Source: Kribbella sindirgiensis
Lineage (GTDB): Bacteria > Actinomycetota > Actinomycetes > Propionibacteriales > Kribbellaceae
Direction of reading: 5' to 3'
DNA length: 64,000 nt
NCBI RefSeq assembly: GCF_004331435.1
Contig: NZ_SJKA01000004.1
Coordinates: forward strand, 372,001-436,000
Shown: positions 1 through 8,935 of the stretch, one piece after another
How positions within the stretch are numbered: the first letter of the stretch is position 1
Layout of the letters: each line of letters begins with the position of its first letter
Made by a program: the position numbers and the translations under genes
The notes under the pieces: generated by a model
Told to the model about the DNA's origin: nothing
Databases searched by the model: none
The model's input: only the letters and a program-made list of their open reading frames with translations

Positions 1-189
1 CGCCCGGATCGCGAACGCGGAGCCGCCTGCAGCATCGATGGATGCGACGGTTTCCTGAGCATCGGTCTCGTGGCTTCCGTAGTGAACGGCGACCTGTGCG
101 CCGTCCTGTGCGAGACGCAGTGCGATAGCGCGGCCAATCCCCCTGCTGGCTCCCGTCACGAGCGCGGACTTTCCGGCTAGAACTCTCAC
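1..189 (-). CDS. Short-chain dehydrogenase/reductase, N-terminal part
   Basis: The first 63 residues of an SDR oxidoreductase are present and the gene runs off the left edge of the window. The N-terminus contains the NAD(P)-binding motif TGASRGIG (roughly residues 12-19) followed by a Rossmann-type alternation, so the class is secure but the substrate is unknown. The start is a GTG at 189, with another in-frame GTG one codon upstream at 192; GGAG lies about 7 bases before 189. It is the last visible gene of a minus-strand run that includes WhiB and IspH, and could belong to the same pathway, though a gap of about 130 bases separates it from whiB. Confidence 0.8.
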   Translation of the reverse strand, partial: MRVLAGKSALVTGASRGIGRAIALRLAQDGAQVAVHYGSHETDAQETVASIDAAGGSAFAIRA

Positions 190-319
190 CACGGATCTCC
201 TCTAGTGTCCGATGTGCAGAGCAGTACGCAGATGAGCACCGCAGTGGATCGCTTCAGAGTCGACACGACGCGCGAGATCGATCTGGTGCGCCTCCGACGG
301 ACAGGAGGGACTGGCTACG

Positions 320-565
320 TCACACGTTGTTCTGATCCTCGGTCGCTAGAAGCAGGACCCTCCGCTCGGTCTCGGACTTTCCGCCCCAGATTCCGTACGG
401 TTGGCGGACCTTCAGCGCCCAAGCCAAACACTCGCCGCACACTACGCAGCGTCTACAGATCCGCTTGGCCACCTTGACCTGCCGGGAGTCGATTCCCCCG
501 TCCCCGGCGAAGAACAGTTCGGGATTCTCGGTACGGCAGGCGGCTTTGTCGCGCCAATCCATCAT
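320..565 (-). CDS. WhiB-family iron-sulfur transcriptional regulator
   Basis: This 81-residue protein has the WhiB signature. Cys10, Cys37, Cys40 and Cys46 can ligate a [4Fe-4S] cluster, and the turn YGIWGG (about residues 57-62) is followed by a basic C-terminal patch of the kind that contacts DNA or the sigma factor. An extra Cys43 sits between the usual ligands. WhiB proteins act with the principal sigma factor and respond to redox or NO, so this gene may tune the neighbouring pathway operon. GGAG lies about 8 bases upstream of two consecutive ATG codons; the first is at 565. The subfamily cannot be assigned with certainty. Confidence 0.9.
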   Translation of the reverse strand: MMDWRDKAACRTENPELFFAGDGGIDSRQVKVAKRICRRCVVCGECLAWALKVRQPYGIWGGKSETERRVLLLATEDQNNV

Positions 566-702
566 GTGCCGGTCTCCTTCCGGTCCCAGATGATGTGTCC
601 GACATGCTCGGGTTGATCGAACCGTCGCCGTCGGGCCAAGAGAGACTGGAGCGATGTGATGTCATCAAGTACGCACGGCGCTTGGACGACGGTTCAGGGC
701 TC

Positions 703-1668
703 TCAGTTGCCACGTCCGACCTCGGTGGATGCTGGCTGTCTCACGGACAACGGCAGGGTGAAGGTCATGTCCTCGACGGCCACTGCGCGCTCGATGATCT
801 CGACCGGGCCGAGGGATGCGATTCGGCGAACGACCTCGTCGACGAGCCTGGGCGGAGCAGATGCACCGGCCGTGATCCCGATCACCTGCGCACCGTCGAG
901 CCACTCAGGCTGTAGCTCGTCCGCGTCGTCAATGAGACGTGCGGGTGTGCCGTTGCGCAGCGCAAGCTCCACCAGCCGGCGCGAGTTGGAGGAGTTCTCG
1001 GACCCAACCACCAGGACGATATCGGCTTCATGGACCACTGCGCTGAGCGCCGCCTGCCGGTTGCTCGTCGCGTAGCAGATGTCGGCAACTGCCGGGCCAC
1101 GCAAGCTTGGGAACTTGCTGCGCAGTGCCTCGACAATCACAGTAGTCTCGTCCACGCTCAAGGTGGTTTGGGTCAGATATGCGATGCGATCTGGGTCGCT
1201 GACGGTCAGCCCGGTGACGTCATCAACGGTCTCGACCAGCACGGTCTGTTCAGGCACCTCACCCATCGTCCCTTCCACTTCCTCGTGGTCGGCATGGCCG
1301 ATCAGAATCACGGTGTCCCCCGCCGCGGCGTACCTGCGTGCCTGCGCATGCACCTTAGTTACCAATGGACAGGTTGCATCGACCACGTCCAGCCCGCGCC
1401 GGACGGCCTCAGCGCGTACCGCCGGCGCCACGCCATGCGCAGAGAAGACCACTGTGGCGCTCGGGGGAACCTCGTCGAGCTCGTCCACGAATACCGCTCC
1501 GCGGCTCTGTAGGTCGTCCACAACGTGGAGGTTGTGCACGATCTGCTTACGCACGTAGATCGGGCTCCCCTGATCGGCAAGGAGCCGCTCAACTATTTCG
1601 ACAGCTCGCTCGACACCGGCGCAGAACGCGCGTGGCGACGGGAGCAGAATGGTTCGAGTCGTCAACAA
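703..1668 (-). CDS. ispH: 4-hydroxy-3-methylbut-2-enyl diphosphate reductase (IspH/LytB)
   Basis: IspH catalyses the last step of the MEP pathway, reducing HMBPP to IPP and DMAPP with a [4Fe-4S] cluster. The three cluster cysteines (Cys16, Cys100, Cys198), the substrate-binding histidines (about 45, 78 and 128), Glu130 in the HEEVEGTMGE stretch, the TQTT segment (about 166-169) and an SSNS motif are all visible. The 321-residue length is normal. The start is a TTG at 1668 with AAGGGA just upstream, 8 bases after the stop of the isoprenyl diphosphate synthase gene, so the two are probably co-translated. Since every MEP-pathway actinobacterium needs one ispH, this copy inside an accessory operon may be a second, pathway-dedicated enzyme; that is an inference. 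Confidence 0.95.
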   Translation of the reverse strand: MLTTRTILLPSPRAFCAGVERAVEIVERLLADQGSPIYVRKQIVHNLHVVDDLQSRGAVFVDELDEVPPSATVVFSAHGVAPAVRAEAVRRGLDVVDATCPLVTKVHAQARRYAAAGDTVILIGHADHEEVEGTMGEVPEQTVLVETVDDVTGLTVSDPDRIAYLTQTTLSVDETTVIVEALRSKFPSLRGPAVADICYATSNRQAALSAVVHEADIVLVVGSENSSNSRRLVELALRNGTPARLIDDADELQPEWLDGAQVIGITAGASAPPRLVDEVVRRIASLGPVEIIERAVAVEDMTFTLPLSVRQPASTEVGRGN

Positions 1669-1676
1669 GATTCCCT

Positions 1677-2705
1677 TCAGTGTTGGCGAGAGGTAACCAG
1701 CCGCGCCAGCCTCTCCAGCCCGGTGGCCTCAGCCGCAGGTATGCCCGACGCCGTCAGCTCCTCCAACGACGCCGTCAACAGCGCATTCGCTCGGGTCTGG
1801 CTGTCGCGACGCCCGCCGGCCTGTTCGATCAACTCAGCCATCTCGACGAGATCGGCATCGGTTGGGTCCACTTCCCGCCGGTACAGGACGGCCAGTTTGC
1901 GACCCGCCGACGTACCTGAGTTCAGAGCAGCCACAACTGGGAGAGACTTCTTTCGCCTGCGCAAGTCGGACGACACGGGTTTGCCGGTGACATCCGACGC
2001 GCCCCAGATCCCGAGTATGTCGTCGACGTACTGGTACGCGAGCCCCAGATTCTCTCCGTACCGCCTGAGATGTTCGATCTGCCGGGGATCGCCGCCCCCG
2101 AGCAAGGCGCCGAGGGCCGTGCTGGCGCCCAGGAGGGTGCCTGTCTTCAACTGTGCCATCCGCAGGCACTCGGCGGAGTCCACGTGGTCCCGGCGCTCCA
2201 TGTCAGCGTCCGCCATCTGCCCCTCGATCAGATTCTGCACATCAGCACCGAGCATCCGAGCGGCGTCGCCGCCACGCGGATGGCCAGTCGCGAGAAGCAC
2301 ATCCAATGCCAGGCCGAGCAAAGCGTCGCCGGCCATGATCGCAGGTCCAAGCCCGAACACGGTCCATGCAGTCGCGCGGTGCCTTCGTGTCAGGTCGCAG
2401 TCCATTACATCGTCGTGTAGCAAGGAGAAGTTGTGAATCAGCTCGACCGCGACCGCGGCCGACACTGCGACCTCCGAGATGCCGCCGACTGCTTGTGCTG
2501 CGAGCAGCACAAGCGCCGGTCGAATCGCCTTACCCCCATCAAGGTGCGCCGGCCGCCCGTCCTCATCTTCCCAACCGAGGTGATAGGCAGCGACTCTCCT
2601 TGTTGCGATAGGCAGACTTTCGATGGCGCGCCGAAGATCCCCATCGATCTGCCGACGACTCCATATAAGGATGTCCGGGGCGGATCCCATCTGAACGGCT
2701 GTCAT
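1677..2705 (-). CDS. Isoprenyl (polyprenyl) diphosphate synthase
   Basis: A trans-prenyltransferase that condenses IPP onto an allylic diphosphate. It shows the first aspartate-rich motif DDVMD (about residues 98-102), the second as DDILG (about 228-232), GKAIRP near residue 59 for IPP binding, and the KKS lysine pair after the second motif. The 342-residue length is typical of GGPP-type synthases, but chain length cannot be read reliably from sequence. AAGGAGG lies 6 bases before the chosen ATG at 2705; an upstream in-frame start at 2723 has no ribosome binding site. The position directly before ispH and after a kinase/ligase block suggests it makes the prenyl precursor of an accessory isoprenoid product. 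Confidence 0.92.
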   Translation of the reverse strand: MTAVQMGSAPDILIWSRRQIDGDLRRAIESLPIATRRVAAYHLGWEDEDGRPAHLDGGKAIRPALVLLAAQAVGGISEVAVSAAVAVELIHNFSLLHDDVMDCDLTRRHRATAWTVFGLGPAIMAGDALLGLALDVLLATGHPRGGDAARMLGADVQNLIEGQMADADMERRDHVDSAECLRMAQLKTGTLLGASTALGALLGGGDPRQIEHLRRYGENLGLAYQYVDDILGIWGASDVTGKPVSSDLRRRKKSLPVVAALNSGTSAGRKLAVLYRREVDPTDADLVEMAELIEQAGGRRDSQTRANALLTASLEELTASGIPAAEATGLERLARLVTSRQH

Positions 2706-2750
2706 CGAATTCCTCCTTGTCAACTCGAGATGGTCTGGCTGGTGGAGTAC

Positions 2751-3401
2751 TCATTCCGACCAGCGGAGATACCCGAAGCATCGAAGCGACTCGTCATTCC
2801 CGTCCCTGGGCGCCACGCGGAACGCGAGGCACTCCCCCTCGATGGCGTCGATCTGTTCAACCGTTCGTATCTTGATCGCACCGGCCGAATTCAGAGCGCC
2901 GGTAAGAACCGCCTCCGCGACCAAGTGGTTGATGTGCACAACGGTCGCCTCCAGGCTGACCTCGGAAGTCACAGCCACGAGGTCAACGGATCGATCAGCG
3001 GACCATGACAACGGCACCTCGGGCCGCTCCGCGACAACACCCAGGCCCGTCGGTCCGCTGAGGGGCCGTAGCAGCCGACTCAGCCCCTCGTAGGCTTCCG
3101 GGCGATCAGGCCCGTACCACGCAACACTTCCATCGTCAGCGAGATGAGCTGCGGGCTGGCGTTCGACCAAATTGTGTGGATCGCCCGCCAGGAAGATCGT
3201 GCGCGTGAAGCTCTGCTGCCAGGCCATGCCGATATCCGGATCAACGCATGCGGCGAAGTCCGCTGAGGATCTGACGAACATGGCGAGATCGAACTCGCCC
3301 ACCACGGCTACCGCACGCACCTGCTGCCCGTCGCCGGGCAAGGCAAGAATGCGTTCGACCCTGCGCTCGTACGCCTCTTTCAGCCACGCCTGGGTCAACA
3401 C
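2751..3401 (-). CDS. Uncharacterised protein of the isoprenoid operon
   Basis: I do not recognise this 216-residue protein. It has no signal peptide or membrane segment and a mixed alpha/beta composition, with hydrophobic stretches such as VRAVAVVGEFDLAMFV that look like buried strands. The GTG at 3401 overlaps the kinase stop codon (a TTG at 3398 would give a four-base overlap), indicating translational coupling. The open frame extends upstream to 3467, but that part lies inside the kinase gene. Its conserved position between kinase and prenyl synthase suggests a role in the same pathway; no reaction can be assigned. Confidence 0.6.
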   Translation of the reverse strand: MLTQAWLKEAYERRVERILALPGDGQQVRAVAVVGEFDLAMFVRSSADFAACVDPDIGMAWQQSFTRTIFLAGDPHNLVERQPAAHLADDGSVAWYGPDRPEAYEGLSRLLRPLSGPTGLGVVAERPEVPLSWSADRSVDLVAVTSEVSLEATVVHINHLVAEAVLTGALNSAGAIKIRTVEQIDAIEGECLAFRVAPRDGNDESLRCFGYLRWSE

Positions 3402-4252
3402 AGCTGCGCCCGCGCCTCGTCGATCGCCTGCCTGGCCAGCTCTGCGACTGTTTCGGGAGATTGACATGCATCGAGACGACGAAAGGAAGCCTGATCCAGC
3501 CGCCCGGCCATGGCGTCGTAGCGGGCGTCGAGCACCGCCAGCGTTCGGACGTTCTCGTGCAGCTCACGATTGTCGCCTCTCTCCTGCAATCGTGCCGCAG
3601 CGGCCTCCGGCGGCACAACGAACTGCAGGACCAGATCAGGCAAGCCGCAGTTCAGCCAGGCCGGAACTTCGCGCAACAACGCGCCGTCATCAAGTTCGCC
3701 CAGGCCCACGAGCTCGGCAATCAGCTGCCCCGGATCAAGCGATCGACCCAAACGAGACGCCTGAGCATCCGCCCACCACAGAATTCGATCCAGGTCGATC
3801 GGGTCAACGGCGCTCAGATCTGGGCCTCCGCTCGCGGACGCGAGCCGTTGGCTGAAGACCGGCAGGTATGTCGGGCCGTCGATCACCGGATGCCGATCCG
3901 CGACCAGTACATCTGGCGCGCAGGCATCGAGCCAGAACCGTTCGATCGGACCGAACATACACAACTGGAGATAGAGGACCAGCAGCTTCAGACGCAGATC
4001 GGCCGTCCGATCAGCAACCGCCGACGCCGTGGCCAGACTCATCGACAGATCGTGCAGGGGCGCATCGGATCTCGTATGGCTTCGCATCCCGGACAAGACG
4101 GCGCAGCCGGCATCCCCTTGCAGGAGCCGGGCGACAGTCGATTTGCCAGACCCGTCGATGCCAACCAACGCGACCCGCAGCGGAGGCACCACCGTACCTC
4201 GAGGTCCCCTTCGCCGGCAGCCCTTTACGAGGCGTGAGCCCAAGGCAACCAT
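3395..4252 (-). CDS. P-loop kinase, thymidylate-kinase-like (copy 1)
   Basis: A 285-residue P-loop NTPase with the Walker A motif GIDGSGKST (about residues 31-39), as in dTMP-kinase-like enzymes, and a VADRHPVID segment that resembles the DR motif of nucleoside-monophosphate kinases. It is far longer than classical thymidylate kinases and probably phosphorylates a different small molecule. A clear paralogue lies at 18237-19019; the two share the cores CMFGPxERF and APDVxxADxHP. The start at 4252 follows the GH3 stop by two bases; an internal GTG near residue 21 is a possible alternative. Placement between an acyl-adenylating enzyme and a prenyl synthase suggests a pathway intermediate as substrate, which is inference. 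Confidence 0.75.
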   Translation of the reverse strand: MVALGSRLVKGCRRRGPRGTVVPPLRVALVGIDGSGKSTVARLLQGDAGCAVLSGMRSHTRSDAPLHDLSMSLATASAVADRTADLRLKLLVLYLQLCMFGPIERFWLDACAPDVLVADRHPVIDGPTYLPVFSQRLASASGGPDLSAVDPIDLDRILWWADAQASRLGRSLDPGQLIAELVGLGELDDGALLREVPAWLNCGLPDLVLQFVVPPEAAAARLQERGDNRELHENVRTLAVLDARYDAMAGRLDQASFRRLDACQSPETVAELARQAIDEARAQLC

Positions 4253-4254
4253 CT

Positions 4255-5865
4255 TCAGTCCCCACCTCCGGACAACGGTTCAGATGTAAGTTCAGTCCAT
4301 ATCCCGATGTCCCGTTGAAAGACTCGGTCCTTGACCAACGGTGGCCGCTCTCCGTCCTGGACTCGACCGCTCCAATGCGCAAGGAAGTTCGCGTTAGGTA
4401 CGGCGAGAGTCGTCGCAGCGCCGACACGGTTGGCGGCGCGCGCACCACGGTATGCGGGGCTCTGCGAGGCGAGCTCTTTGTCGAGGATCCGGCTGAATTG
4501 CGTGACGTCTGCAGGTGCCGGCGCTCGGTCGAACGCGATCGCGAGCCGATGTGCATCGGACTGGGGCGCCCAAGTGAAGTTTCGGATCTGCATTCCAGTC
4601 GCAGCGACCGCGCCCTTCATAGCACGCAGGATCTGTGGCTCGGAAACTTTCGCTCCCCCCGGTGCCGGCGCACCGCTGTCACGGCCTGCGAACGACAGCC
4701 ACGGGGTGTCCTCCTGGTGGTCGGTCACGCTCACGATGTCCCGTGTCGCGCATCGGTAAAGACCTCCCAGATGCGAGAGGACTACGTGGTAGTCCTGGCC
4801 TGCCTCCAGTTCGTGCGCCAGCCGTGTCGGGCTGTCGGGGCTGATTTCTCCATCCGCGGGAACGAATTCATACAAGCAGGTACTCGCGGCCAGCGGGCCA
4901 TCCGTTCGATCCGGGTCGGTCGGCAGCGCGATCAGCCCCTCAGATGATCCGATCGGCGCCGGAACGGCACGTACCGTCGCACCGTACTCGGCCAAGACCG
5001 ACGGCAAGTACAACTCAGCGATGTACGAGTTCCACGTGAGTACGGCCTTCAGCTCCGGCCAGATGTCGGACGGCCGAAGCTTTCCCGTGCGCTGGGCAAC
5101 GGATTCAATCTGGCGCGCACGCTGCGGGTTGGGCGGTCCGAACGGGATCCCCCCGACTGTCCCGCGCGCCAGATCCTCGACGAGTCGCGGCCACCAGAGG
5201 TCGAGTTGATACGGAAGCGCGGCCGCGATCGCCGGATTGATCGCGATCACGAAGTGCAGATTGTGCTCAACCGCAATCCTGAGGCGGAGGTACGCCCTGT
5301 CCCACGGCCCGGAGTGGTCGAATTCGGCAGGCAGATAGGTCCATGGAGCCTGACTTCCCCCGGCGGCGCCAACGCCGAGTCTGCGATAGTCAAGCTGACT
5401 GGGGCCGACATAGGCTCCCTCGCCGTGTCCGCGCCAGTCCTGCCAAAGGTTGAGCGCGCTGTCGCTGCGACCGAGCGCCTCCGGCTGCAGCCCGATCAGA
5501 CGGGCGCTAGCCTCGAGATAGAAGGGCAGGTAGCACCGCTCGAGGTAGGTGCGGGTGACCGGAGTTCGTTTGGGGACTCCAAGGGTGCCGCTACTTGCCA
5601 GGAACGCGATCGGTGGCTCGCAGCTGAGTACGCGGGACTCACCGTCGGCCATCCGCTGCACCCAAGGCGCAAACTCCTCTTGATATCGAATAGGAACAGC
5701 CTTCCGATAGTCGTCGATCGTCCGGACCTTGCCGAGCTCGTGCGCGTGCCCGAACGCCGACTCCCGATTCGCCGCGAGCATCTCGGCCAGCACGATCGAT
5801 TGCTTCTCGCTGACGGGTACCTGGCGAACAGGCTCTGCCTGATGGCTGAACGCTGGCAACTGCAT
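4255..5865 (-). CDS. GH3-family acyl-adenylating (amido synthetase) enzyme
   Basis: The protein resembles the GH3 auxin-responsive family, ANL-superfamily enzymes that adenylate a carboxylate and usually pass it to an amine. Visible features are a phosphate-binding loop SSGTLGVPKRT (about residues 91-101), a LWQDWRG-type core, a FAGRDSGAPAPGGAKVSE hinge region that matches the GR...GEKL position of the family, and a C-terminal lid. The length of about 536 residues is normal. The ATG at 5865 is preceded by a GAGG/AAGGAG stretch only 12 bases after the upstream stop; the longer frame to 5964 would overlap the neighbour and is less likely. Substrate unknown; in this operon it may activate a carboxylate for conjugation. 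Confidence 0.75.
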   Translation of the reverse strand: MQLPAFSHQAEPVRQVPVSEKQSIVLAEMLAANRESAFGHAHELGKVRTIDDYRKAVPIRYQEEFAPWVQRMADGESRVLSCEPPIAFLASSGTLGVPKRTPVTRTYLERCYLPFYLEASARLIGLQPEALGRSDSALNLWQDWRGHGEGAYVGPSQLDYRRLGVGAAGGSQAPWTYLPAEFDHSGPWDRAYLRLRIAVEHNLHFVIAINPAIAAALPYQLDLWWPRLVEDLARGTVGGIPFGPPNPQRARQIESVAQRTGKLRPSDIWPELKAVLTWNSYIAELYLPSVLAEYGATVRAVPAPIGSSEGLIALPTDPDRTDGPLAASTCLYEFVPADGEISPDSPTRLAHELEAGQDYHVVLSHLGGLYRCATRDIVSVTDHQEDTPWLSFAGRDSGAPAPGGAKVSEPQILRAMKGAVAATGMQIRNFTWAPQSDAHRLAIAFDRAPAPADVTQFSRILDKELASQSPAYRGARAANRVGAATTLAVPNANFLAHWSGRVQDGERPPLVKDRVFQRDIGIWTELTSEPLSGGGD

Positions 5866-5876
5866 CACTCCTTGCC

Positions 5877-7019
5877 TCACAAGTAGACAGCGCGCAGCAG
5901 CGCCTGTCCTGGTGGTCTCCGGCGGCTCAACAGATCTGCCGTCAGTTGGTACGGATCGACCCATCCATATTCCGTTTGATGCCTCACCAAATCCTTGGCA
6001 TCGGCACGGTCGTCAGCTGATTCGAGAATGCGCTCAGCTCGCGCCACCGCACGGCGCAACAGGTCCAAACGAAACGAGTCACTCGCGGCACGCTGCAGCA
6101 TCGCGATGAAGTACATCCGCATCCCGAGCCGGCAGGCGTCATCCGAGAAGTCCTGCCGACATGCTGCGATGAGCTCGCGCAGCGTGACGCCGGCCCAACC
6201 GCCATATCTGCTCGACTGCACTGTGCCTTCGATCGGCACACGTGCCAGCGGCATCCGGACAATCGTTCCGCCGAAAGCCTCGAGGATCCGAGCGAGCAGC
6301 ACATAGTCCGCCGTGACCTCCTGATCATGGATCATCAGGACCGCCGAATAGTCGCCGACGATCGGCAACAGGTCACGCAACAACATGACGACATAGTTCG
6401 CATGACCATCGGCGCTGATTCCCGGCCGCAGCGGTAGACCCCACCTCGTGCCGTCTAGGTACGCCGGCCCGCCGAATCGTCGATGATCCAGCACGAGCCC
6501 TGCCTGGCCGAGCTGTTCGATCAACCCGTCGATCGACAGAGCCAACGGCTGGTTGCGCTCCAGTCCAGGGTCCACAACCCCGAGCAGCTCCAACTGCTCT
6601 TTCCAGCACTGCAGCAGTCGGCGACTGGCCGGGTGAACCCATCCGTCGGTCTCAGCCCTTTCGACGTACGGGCGGATCTCTTCATAGGTTCGCGGCTCAG
6701 GTTCGGTGTGAAAGCGTACATAAGCCTGCCCGAGCTCGTCTTCGGACCAGCGTGCGTAGTCGACGGCCCCTGATGTTCGGTCCAGATACTCCCAGAATCG
6801 AACAGTCTGGCCAGCCAGATGCGGCAGCCTCGAACTCCAGTGATAATCCACGTCCGCAACTCGTCGAGTAGCACGGTACGCGACATCTACCCAGAAGAGA
6901 CCCTTCGCGTGACTTGGCAACAACGGCTTCGTCGCAGTGATAGTGATTGGCGCGATCAGCAGACGTCCCGACCCGCCCACCAGGTCGGTATCAGGAGTTC
7001 GTCTACTGTGCCTGCTCAC
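5877..7019 (-). CDS. Uncharacterised protein, first gene of isoprenoid-type operon
   Basis: I do not recognise this protein of about 380 residues. It is rich in Trp, Tyr and Arg, has no signal peptide or membrane helix, and contains a DDRAD pentapeptide near the C-terminus. That resembles an aspartate-rich motif, but no NSE/DTE triad is seen, so a terpene synthase call is not supported. An SSRYGGWAGVTL stretch and a preceding MIHDQEVTADY segment look like conserved active-site loops. The GTG at 7019 has GAGGGAT about 7 bases upstream; a GTG at 7043 is possible. It leads a polycistronic run ending at ispH and is a good candidate for the pathway-defining enzyme. Confidence 0.55.
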   Translation of the reverse strand: MSRHSRRTPDTDLVGGSGRLLIAPITITATKPLLPSHAKGLFWVDVAYRATRRVADVDYHWSSRLPHLAGQTVRFWEYLDRTSGAVDYARWSEDELGQAYVRFHTEPEPRTYEEIRPYVERAETDGWVHPASRRLLQCWKEQLELLGVVDPGLERNQPLALSIDGLIEQLGQAGLVLDHRRFGGPAYLDGTRWGLPLRPGISADGHANYVVMLLRDLLPIVGDYSAVLMIHDQEVTADYVLLARILEAFGGTIVRMPLARVPIEGTVQSSRYGGWAGVTLRELIAACRQDFSDDACRLGMRMYFIAMLQRAASDSFRLDLLRRAVARAERILESADDRADAKDLVRHQTEYGWVDPYQLTADLLSRRRPPGQALLRAVYL

Positions 7020-7043
7020 GCTGCCATCCCTCGCATTCCCCAC

Positions 7044-7747
7044 GGAGCTGGAAACCTGGCTGCGAATCGAGCCACGTGGAGATCAGCTTGTAGGAATCTT
7101 GTCGCGCCCTATATGCGGGCAATCCCTCACTTCTCAATCAGAGCTGCGCAGCGGCCTGGGCGCAGTGGTTGCTCAGGGCAGCAGCTACTGCGCGCGCGAT
7201 GGGTGGCTGCCTAACCGCGGACCGTCTCGAACGCTGCTCGGCGAAGCACCCACCACCCACATCACAAACCCACGCATGCGCGCCCAACTCGTACATACGA
7301 GATCGACACTGCGATCGGTTCTCCACAACCCGAACCCGCGCACCTCCAATCAGTCGCAACTCGCCTCCTCGGGGGCGGACACGCAATGAGAGGCAGGTTG
7401 AGGAGTCACGGGACAATGGCCGCAGCCCAGCGCATGCGACTAGCCACAGGCAACAGACCGCCCTGGACGGGCTGCTTTGTGGAGCGACCAAGCTGGTCTG
7501 CCCGTCGCCAGGCTCGGCTGGCGCAAGACCCGGATCAGCCTGATCGAGACTGCCCGTGTGAAGGTCACAGTCGACGAGGCGGTCACCTACGGGATCAGCA
7601 GGTCAGACCGCGCAGCGCAAACCGCAGCGGCGCTCTTCGGCGTATTGCTCAGGTGACGCGATCTAGAAGCATGGCTCTGACCTGCGGACTCGCCGGGTGC
7701 CGGGGATCGCTGACCGTCCCCGCGCCGCAACCTTAAAGGAAACACCG
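7044..7747. other. 700-base intergenic stretch with a possible HTH remnant
   Basis: This stretch lies between the divergent isoprenoid operon and the glycosyltransferase gene. I see no full gene. On the plus strand, 7498-7656 reads as a 52-codon frame ending in TGA whose first half (LGWRKTRISLIETAR) resembles the recognition part of XRE/DUF5753-type HTH domains, but it has no convincing start, so it may be a decayed regulator. Promoters for both flanking transcripts must be here; none is strong enough to name. Confidence 0.4.
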
Positions 7748-8935
7748 ATGCGTATTCTCTTCACCGCCAGCCCGTTCTACGGTCACGTAAATACCATCCT
7801 TCCGCTCGCGCTGGCCGCCAAGCGCGCCAGTCACGAGGTTCGCTTCGCCAGCGGTGCCGACTTCGCAGCCCACGTCTCCAATCGCGGTCTCACATTCTGG
7901 AAGGTCGGCCCTACGGCGGACGAAGCGGGAACGCCCAGTTCGCCGGCGTTCTTCCGGCACACGGGTCAGCAGCGTGCAGACAATCTGACCTCACTCACGG
8001 CTCGTTGGCGTCCCGATCTCGTGATCTCGGAGGAGTTGGAGTTCGGCGGTGTCGTCGCTGCGGCCCGAGACAAGACGCCTCTACTTGTCCATGGTCTCGG
8101 CATCACTGCAGCTGGTGATGGGAAGGTGCTCGCGTCGGAAGTGGACCGGCTCGGGACGACCTTGAGCCTCCCCCACCTTCTCGACCTATATCGAAGCGCA
8201 ACGCACCTCTCCGTAGCTCCACCATCCCTGCGTCCGGCGGAGCTACGCGATCGGAAGCTCTTGTCCGTGCGTCCCGCGTTGGGTGAGCCGGCGCCGGGTG
8301 AACGGCTTCCTGCGGTGCTGGCGGACCTGCCGTACGAAGAGAACGTCCATCTCACCCTCGGAACCGTGTTTCACCAACGCAGGCCAGGCCTGCTCGCGGC
8401 AGCAATCGCGGCCCTCCGGGACCTGGACGCCAACGTCATCGCTACAGTCGGACCGGGAGTTGACCCCGCAAGCCTCGGCCCGCAACCGCCGAATGTTGTG
8501 GTCGAGCGGTATCTCCCCCACGCACTGTTGTTGCCCCGCTGCCGGTTGGTTGTCTCCCAGGGAGGAGCCGGAATCGTCCTGGGCGCACTAGCGCATGGAC
8601 TGCCACAACTGGTGATGCCACAGGGCGCCGACCAGTTCGACAACGGCGCGGCCGTCCAGCGGGCGGGCGTTGGGTTGGCAATCAACAGCACCGGGAAAAT
8701 CTCAATCGCCATCACCGAAGCGGCAGAGAGGCTCCTCCATGAACCTCGGTACGCGGACGCAGCTCGTGTCGTGGGCGATGAGATCCATGCGATGCCGACT
8801 CCGAACGACGTCATCCGATCGCTGACCGGATCCTTCCGCAGCCCTGCCACGTCTGCTCATCAATCGGCCTCAGCAGGCGGTTCAATGAGTCCGATCGCCT
8901 TCGATCCACAAAGTGGGCTTGACCGAGAAGTCTGA
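7748..8935 (+). CDS. GT1-family (MGT-like) glycosyltransferase
   Basis: This 395-residue GT-B enzyme transfers a sugar from a nucleotide donor to a small molecule. The N-terminal FYGHVNTILPLALA segment carries the catalytic-type His of macrolide/flavonoid glycosyltransferases, and the C-terminal donor site is visible as GGAGIVLGAL...LPQLVMPQGADQFDN. In most relatives the Gly-rich loop reads HGGAGT and its His contacts the donor pyrophosphate; here it is QGGAGI. The ATG at 7748 has AAGGAAA about 5 bases upstream. It points away from the isoprenoid operon and could decorate that product, but it is a separate transcript. Confidence 0.88.
   Translation: MRILFTASPFYGHVNTILPLALAAKRASHEVRFASGADFAAHVSNRGLTFWKVGPTADEAGTPSSPAFFRHTGQQRADNLTSLTARWRPDLVISEELEFGGVVAAARDKTPLLVHGLGITAAGDGKVLASEVDRLGTTLSLPHLLDLYRSATHLSVAPPSLRPAELRDRKLLSVRPALGEPAPGERLPAVLADLPYEENVHLTLGTVFHQRRPGLLAAAIAALRDLDANVIATVGPGVDPASLGPQPPNVVVERYLPHALLLPRCRLVVSQGGAGIVLGALAHGLPQLVMPQGADQFDNGAAVQRAGVGLAINSTGKISIAITEAAERLLHEPRYADAARVVGDEIHAMPTPNDVIRSLTGSFRSPATSAHQSASAGGSMSPIAFDPQSGLDREV

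Noticed and set aside
5877..7019. Terpene synthase identity based on DDRAD
   Set aside because: The pentapeptide is near the C-terminus and no second metal motif is present.
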